Source: CBDFHC01 sp965247585
Lineage (GTDB): Bacteria; Chloroflexota; Dehalococcoidia; Lucifugimonadales; GCA-2712585
DNA length: 64,000 bases
Direction: 5' to 3'
NCBI GenBank assembly: GCA_965247585.1
Contig: CBDFHC010000005.1
Coordinates: 806,001 to 870,000 of the forward strand
In this document: positions 60,921 through 64,000 of the stretch, piece by piece
Layout: each line of letters opens with the position of its first letter
Numbering within the stretch: position 1 is the first letter of the stretch
Made by a program: the position numbers and the translations under genes
The notes under the pieces: generated by a model
Told to the model about the DNA's origin: nothing
The model's input: the letters and a program-made list of their open reading frames with translations, nothing else
Databases searched by the model: none

Positions 60921-62609
60921 ATGGCCAAGATAACCGGCGCCCACCTGCTAATGCGCTGCCTGAAGGCGGAGGGCATCAAGCGAATTTTCACCATTGTGGG
61001 CGACACTATTCTGCCGCTGTGCGACGCGGCGGTGGACGAGGGGATTCCGTTCATCGACACGCGGCACGAGGCGGCGGCGATGGCGATGGCGGACGCGTGG
61101 TGCCGCGTGACCGGGGAACCGGCGGTGGCGCTGGTGACCGGCGGACCCGGGTTTTCCAACGCAATCTCCGGGCTGCCCAACATCTACACGTCGGAGAGCC
61201 CGGTGGTGTTTATCGCGGGATGCAGTGAGCTGCCTGAGAAGGGGATGTACTCCTTCCAGGAGGTGGACCAGATAGGGATGACCACGCCGGTGACCAAGGG
61301 GTCGTGGCTGATACACGACCACCGCCGGATTGCGGACATGACGGCGGGCGCGTTTCGGACGGCGCTGAGCGGACGGCCGGGACCGGTGCATCTGACGATA
61401 CCGATGGACGTGCAGGAGAAGGCCATATCCGAGGAGGACCTGCCGCAGTACCGGGCTTCCGAGTACCGGCACCAGGGGCGGAACCCCGGCGACCCGCGGC
61501 TGATTGACGAGGCGCTGGACATTCTCAGCCGTGCGGAGCGGCCCGTGGTGATTGCGGCCAACGCAGCGCGGTACTCGGTGAGCAGCGAGTCGTTGGAGGC
61601 GCTGGTGGAGGCCACGGGGATACCGCTGTTCACGATGGAGCAGGCGCGGGGGATTGTGTCCGACGACCACCCGCTCTGTTTCGGCTACGCCGACGGGGCG
61701 TTCAACCACGCGGCGCGGAACTTTCGGGACGCGGACGCGGTGCTACTGCTGGGAAAGCGGCTGGACCACCGGGTCCGGTACGGCCGGCCACCGTTCTTCT
61801 CGGCGGGGGCGAAGGTGATACAGGTGGACCCTTCCGCGGAGGAGATAGGGCGGAACCGCGGCGTATCGGTGGGGGTGCTGGGAGACGTGGGCGCGGTGGT
61901 GGAGCAACTTAACGCCGGGGCCCCGGCCCGAAAATGGCAGGACTTGAGCCAATGGACAAAGCGGCTGACGGAGTCTCGCAAAGCCCAACTGGAGGAACTG
62001 GAAGGGCACGCCACGGACGAGACACCGCTGCACCCGATACGGGTGTACAAAGAGGTGTCCAAGTATGTGGACCGCGACTCGGTGCTGGTGTTCGACGGGG
62101 GCGACTACGTGCAGTGGGGCCGCACCTACATGAAGGCGCAGCAGTTGGGGCACTGGATGCGGCTGGGGCCGCTGGCGCACCTGGGCTTCGGGCTGCCGTA
62201 CGCCCTGGCGGCGAAGCTAGCGCTGCCGGACTCCAAGGTGTTCCTGTTCAGTGGCGACGGTTCGCTGGGGTTTTACACGATGGAGTTCGACACCGCGCTG
62301 CGGCACAACCTGCCGATAATCGCGATGTTGGGGAACGACGCCACCTGGAACATAGACAAGAATTTTCAACTGGCCTACTACGGCAGGGCAGTGGCCACGG
62401 ACCTTAGGCGGATACGGTACGACAAGGTGATTGAGGCGATAGGGGGCCACGGCGAGCACGTGGAGGAGGCGAGGGAGCTGGGACCGGCCATAGAGCGCGC
62501 GATAGGAGCAAAAAAGCCGGCGTTGATTGACATAAGCACCCGCTCTGAGCAGAGCCCGCTGGCGGACGCCATGGTGGCGCGAAGGCTGGCGGCGCGGCAG
62601 GATGGCTGA
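60921..62609 (+). CDS. Thiamine-pyrophosphate enzyme (acetolactate synthase/oxalyl-CoA decarboxylase-like)
   Basis: About 562 residues with three TPP-enzyme domains. The Pyr domain has the catalytic Glu in IDTRHEAAAMAMADAW. The PP domain has GDGSLGFYTMEFDTALRHNL ... NDATWNIDK for TPP and Mg binding. The middle domain (VVIAANAARYSVSS) is NAD/FAD-like. It could be a large-subunit carboligase or decarboxylase; no small regulatory subunit gene follows. ATG at 60921 with GGAGGG just upstream. Substrate unknown. Confidence 0.9.
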   Translation: MAKITGAHLLMRCLKAEGIKRIFTIVGDTILPLCDAAVDEGIPFIDTRHEAAAMAMADAWCRVTGEPAVALVTGGPGFSNAISGLPNIYTSESPVVFIAGCSELPEKGMYSFQEVDQIGMTTPVTKGSWLIHDHRRIADMTAGAFRTALSGRPGPVHLTIPMDVQEKAISEEDLPQYRASEYRHQGRNPGDPRLIDEALDILSRAERPVVIAANAARYSVSSESLEALVEATGIPLFTMEQARGIVSDDHPLCFGYADGAFNHAARNFRDADAVLLLGKRLDHRVRYGRPPFFSAGAKVIQVDPSAEEIGRNRGVSVGVLGDVGAVVEQLNAGAPARKWQDLSQWTKRLTESRKAQLEELEGHATDETPLHPIRVYKEVSKYVDRDSVLVFDGGDYVQWGRTYMKAQQLGHWMRLGPLAHLGFGLPYALAAKLALPDSKVFLFSGDGSLGFYTMEFDTALRHNLPIIAMLGNDATWNIDKNFQLAYYGRAVATDLRRIRYDKVIEAIGGHGEHVEEARELGPAIERAIGAKKPALIDISTRSEQSPLADAMVARRLAARQDG

Positions 62610-62648
62610 AGCCGGCTACGGCGGCAATAGCTCCGCCGTAGATGGCTA

Positions 62649-63149
62649 CTACGCCTCCGTATTCCTGCTGACCTCCGTTGCCTGCGCGGCTGGGTCCTCA
62701 CTTTCACCGGAGGTTACCTGCGACGCTGCCGCAGCGGCCTGCCGGCTCCGCCTTATAGCCAGGTAGGAGCGGCCGGTGAGGTGTCCTGAGAGGCCAAAGA
62801 CGGCCAGAGCCAGGGGGATGTGTGCAATGGCCAGGGAGCGTTCGTCCTCGATGGCGCGGCCCATCTCGTATGTCAGGATCCAGGAGACGGCCAGAGCGAA
62901 TGTAAGCACCGTGATGTAGGTGTTACGGGGGAACCTGGCTAGATAGCTTAAGGGGGCCAATACCAGCACCACAACGGCGACGGTGATGATGCCAACGAGA
63001 CTGTGGACATCCATCCAGGTGGAATCAGGGGAAAGGTTGCGGTAGAAGCCGCCAAAGAGGACGCCCTGAAATATAACGACCAAGGTCACCAGGCTCATGA
63101 CCGAGGCAAAGAGTCTGGCAAGAAGGGGCCGCCCTATAGTTTCGACCAT
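62649..63149 (-). CDS. Four-helix membrane protein of unknown function
   Basis: 166 residues with four predicted membrane helices (about 12-34, 46-68, 77-95 and 106-128) and a soluble Ala/Ser/Glu-rich C-tail. Two His (in DVHSLVG and AIAHIPLAL) lie inside or at the ends of helices 2 and 4, as in haem-b membrane proteins, but no known family is certain. RBS GGAGG. Convergent with the TPP enzyme and divergent from argF. Confidence 0.7.
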   Translation of the reverse strand: MVETIGRPLLARLFASVMSLVTLVVIFQGVLFGGFYRNLSPDSTWMDVHSLVGIITVAVVVLVLAPLSYLARFPRNTYITVLTFALAVSWILTYEMGRAIEDERSLAIAHIPLALAVFGLSGHLTGRSYLAIRRSRQAAAAASQVTSGESEDPAAQATEVSRNTEA

Positions 63150-63322
63150 CTATCCTCCAAATGATTGGCTGCCGCGGCGCTCGGTCCTGAACGCCACGGC
63201 GGTTGGCGCCGGTGTAGACAAAGGGTATTCGGCAGGGGGGGTGACGGTCAACGATTGAGTGAGCCCGTTCCGCCTTGATGGGAAAAGGCAGGCTGGGCTA
63301 TGATTCAGCCAGAGGTGGCCAA

Positions 63323-64000
63323 GTGAGGGGAAAAGACCTGCTTTCCATAGCGGACCTGGAGCCGTCAGAGGTAGTGAGGCTGGCGCATCGAGCCGCGGAA
63401 CTGAAGAGCTCCGCATCGGGGCAACCGCTGAAGGGCCGCGCGGTGGCGATGCTATTCGAAAAGCCGTCACTGCGCACCAGGACCAGCTTTGACGTGGGCA
63501 TAAATCAACTCGGCGGGCACGCCGTCTACTTGGGTGGTCAGGACGTGGGGTTGGGCGTGCGCGAGCCGGTGTCCGACGTGGCCAGGGTGCTCTCGCGCTA
63601 CGTGGACTGCATCGTGGCCCGGGTAAACGAGCACGCCTCGCTGGAGGAGTTGGGCCGACACTCCACGGTGCCGGTGATAAACGCCCTTTCAGACTGGGAG
63701 CACCCCTGCCAGATACTGGCGGACCTGCAGACGATATACGAGGCCAAGGGGCGCTTGGAAGGCCTGAAGGTCACCTACGTGGGCGATGGGAACAACGTAT
63801 CGCGGAGCCTGGCGCTGGGCGTGGCTTCCGTAGGGGGCGAATTCGCCATTGCGTCGCCGGAGGGGTATGGGCTGGACAGGGAAACGTTGGATCTGGCGGG
63901 GAGGCGAGCGGCGGAATATGGGTGCAAGGCAACCCAACTGACCTCCGTGTCAGAGGCGGTTTCAGGCGCGGACGTGGTGTACACGGACGTGTGGACCAGC
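63323..64000 (+). CDS. argF: Ornithine carbamoyltransferase (3' end outside window)
   Basis: 226 codons in an open frame that runs off the window. GTG start at 63323 with GAGGTGG upstream gives MRGKDLLSIADLEPSEV. The carbamoyl-phosphate motif FEKPSLRTRTSFDVG (S-x-R-T-R), EHPCQILADLQT and VTYVGDGNN are the family signatures that separate OTC from aspartate carbamoyltransferase. Only about the first two thirds are seen. Catalyses ornithine to citrulline in arginine synthesis. Confidence 0.95.
   Translation, partial: MRGKDLLSIADLEPSEVVRLAHRAAELKSSASGQPLKGRAVAMLFEKPSLRTRTSFDVGINQLGGHAVYLGGQDVGLGVREPVSDVARVLSRYVDCIVARVNEHASLEELGRHSTVPVINALSDWEHPCQILADLQTIYEAKGRLEGLKVTYVGDGNNVSRSLALGVASVGGEFAIASPEGYGLDRETLDLAGRRAAEYGCKATQLTSVSEAVSGADVVYTDVWTS

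Overview
The window looks like a chromosomal contig of a GC-rich, free-living bacterium, most likely a Chloroflexota (Dehalococcoidia/SAR202-type) genome. This lineage is inferred from gene content: several metal-dependent amidohydrolases, a Rieske oxygenase, luciferase-like flavin oxidoreductases, a SelA-like PLP enzyme, a large-type SRP RNA and genes such as DUF3179 and MtaB. No rRNA or other lineage marker is present to prove it. Housekeeping blocks alternate with accessory stretches full of insertion-sequence debris.

Layout. 0-1.2 kb: end of an IS21 element and a truncated IS630 copy. 1.2-6.2 kb: a decayed array of RHS C-terminal cassettes on the minus strand, each followed by a small lipoprotein or small membrane-protein gene (candidate immunity genes), grafted onto a broken M50-protease/CBS gene. 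6.4-22.6 kb: mostly core genes: VOC protein, MBL hydrolase, mtaB, cyclase, cobalamin-type radical SAM protein, fabF, recJ, an rsmA-ispE-lgt operon, large SRP RNA, a Cas4-like nuclease, galU, a DinB-like protein, two oligopeptide ABC ATPases and tRNA-Leu. 22.8-28.5 kb: cupin, an anchored envelope protein and a Rieske/amidohydrolase/PLP-enzyme catabolic cluster. 28.8-35.9 kb: small unknown and secreted proteins plus three copies of one IS3 element, one of which has removed the 5' part of a flavin oxidoreductase gene. 35.9-39.5 kb: DUF192 lipoprotein, an NTF2-like protein, a DUF3179 gene with an in-frame TGA, and a TlpA thioredoxin. 39.4-44.8 kb: an amidohydrolase gene between a complete tRNA-Ala and a partial copy of its 3' half, then an IS3 and an intact-ended IS630. 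44.9-51.3 kb: a collagen-like secreted protein, then LLM/SDR/beta-propeller/amidohydrolase/PPOX genes. 51.4-54 kb: an HTH protein with internal repeats, transposase and ArsA remnants, and a 63-bp tandem repeat array. 54.1-64 kb: modABC, two tandem amidohydrolases, a DUF123 nuclease-like protein, a ketopantoate-reductase-like protein, a TPP enzyme, a membrane protein and the 5' part of argF.

Most notable. (1) The DUF3179 gene (37264-38352, minus) has TGA exactly where the first cysteine of the family's CPLC motif belongs. A hairpin that fits the published bacterial SECIS rules follows, so it is a good selenoprotein candidate (U-x-x-C). (2) The RHS array combines displaced tips with paired small lipoprotein and membrane-protein genes, which are possible unrecognised toxin-immunity families. 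(3) A helix-turn-helix protein with internal repeats lies about 1.2 kb from a 63-bp iteron-like array built from similar DNA words. (4) A 2-kb segment carrying one amidohydrolase gene is bounded by tRNA-Ala direct repeats and has no integrase.
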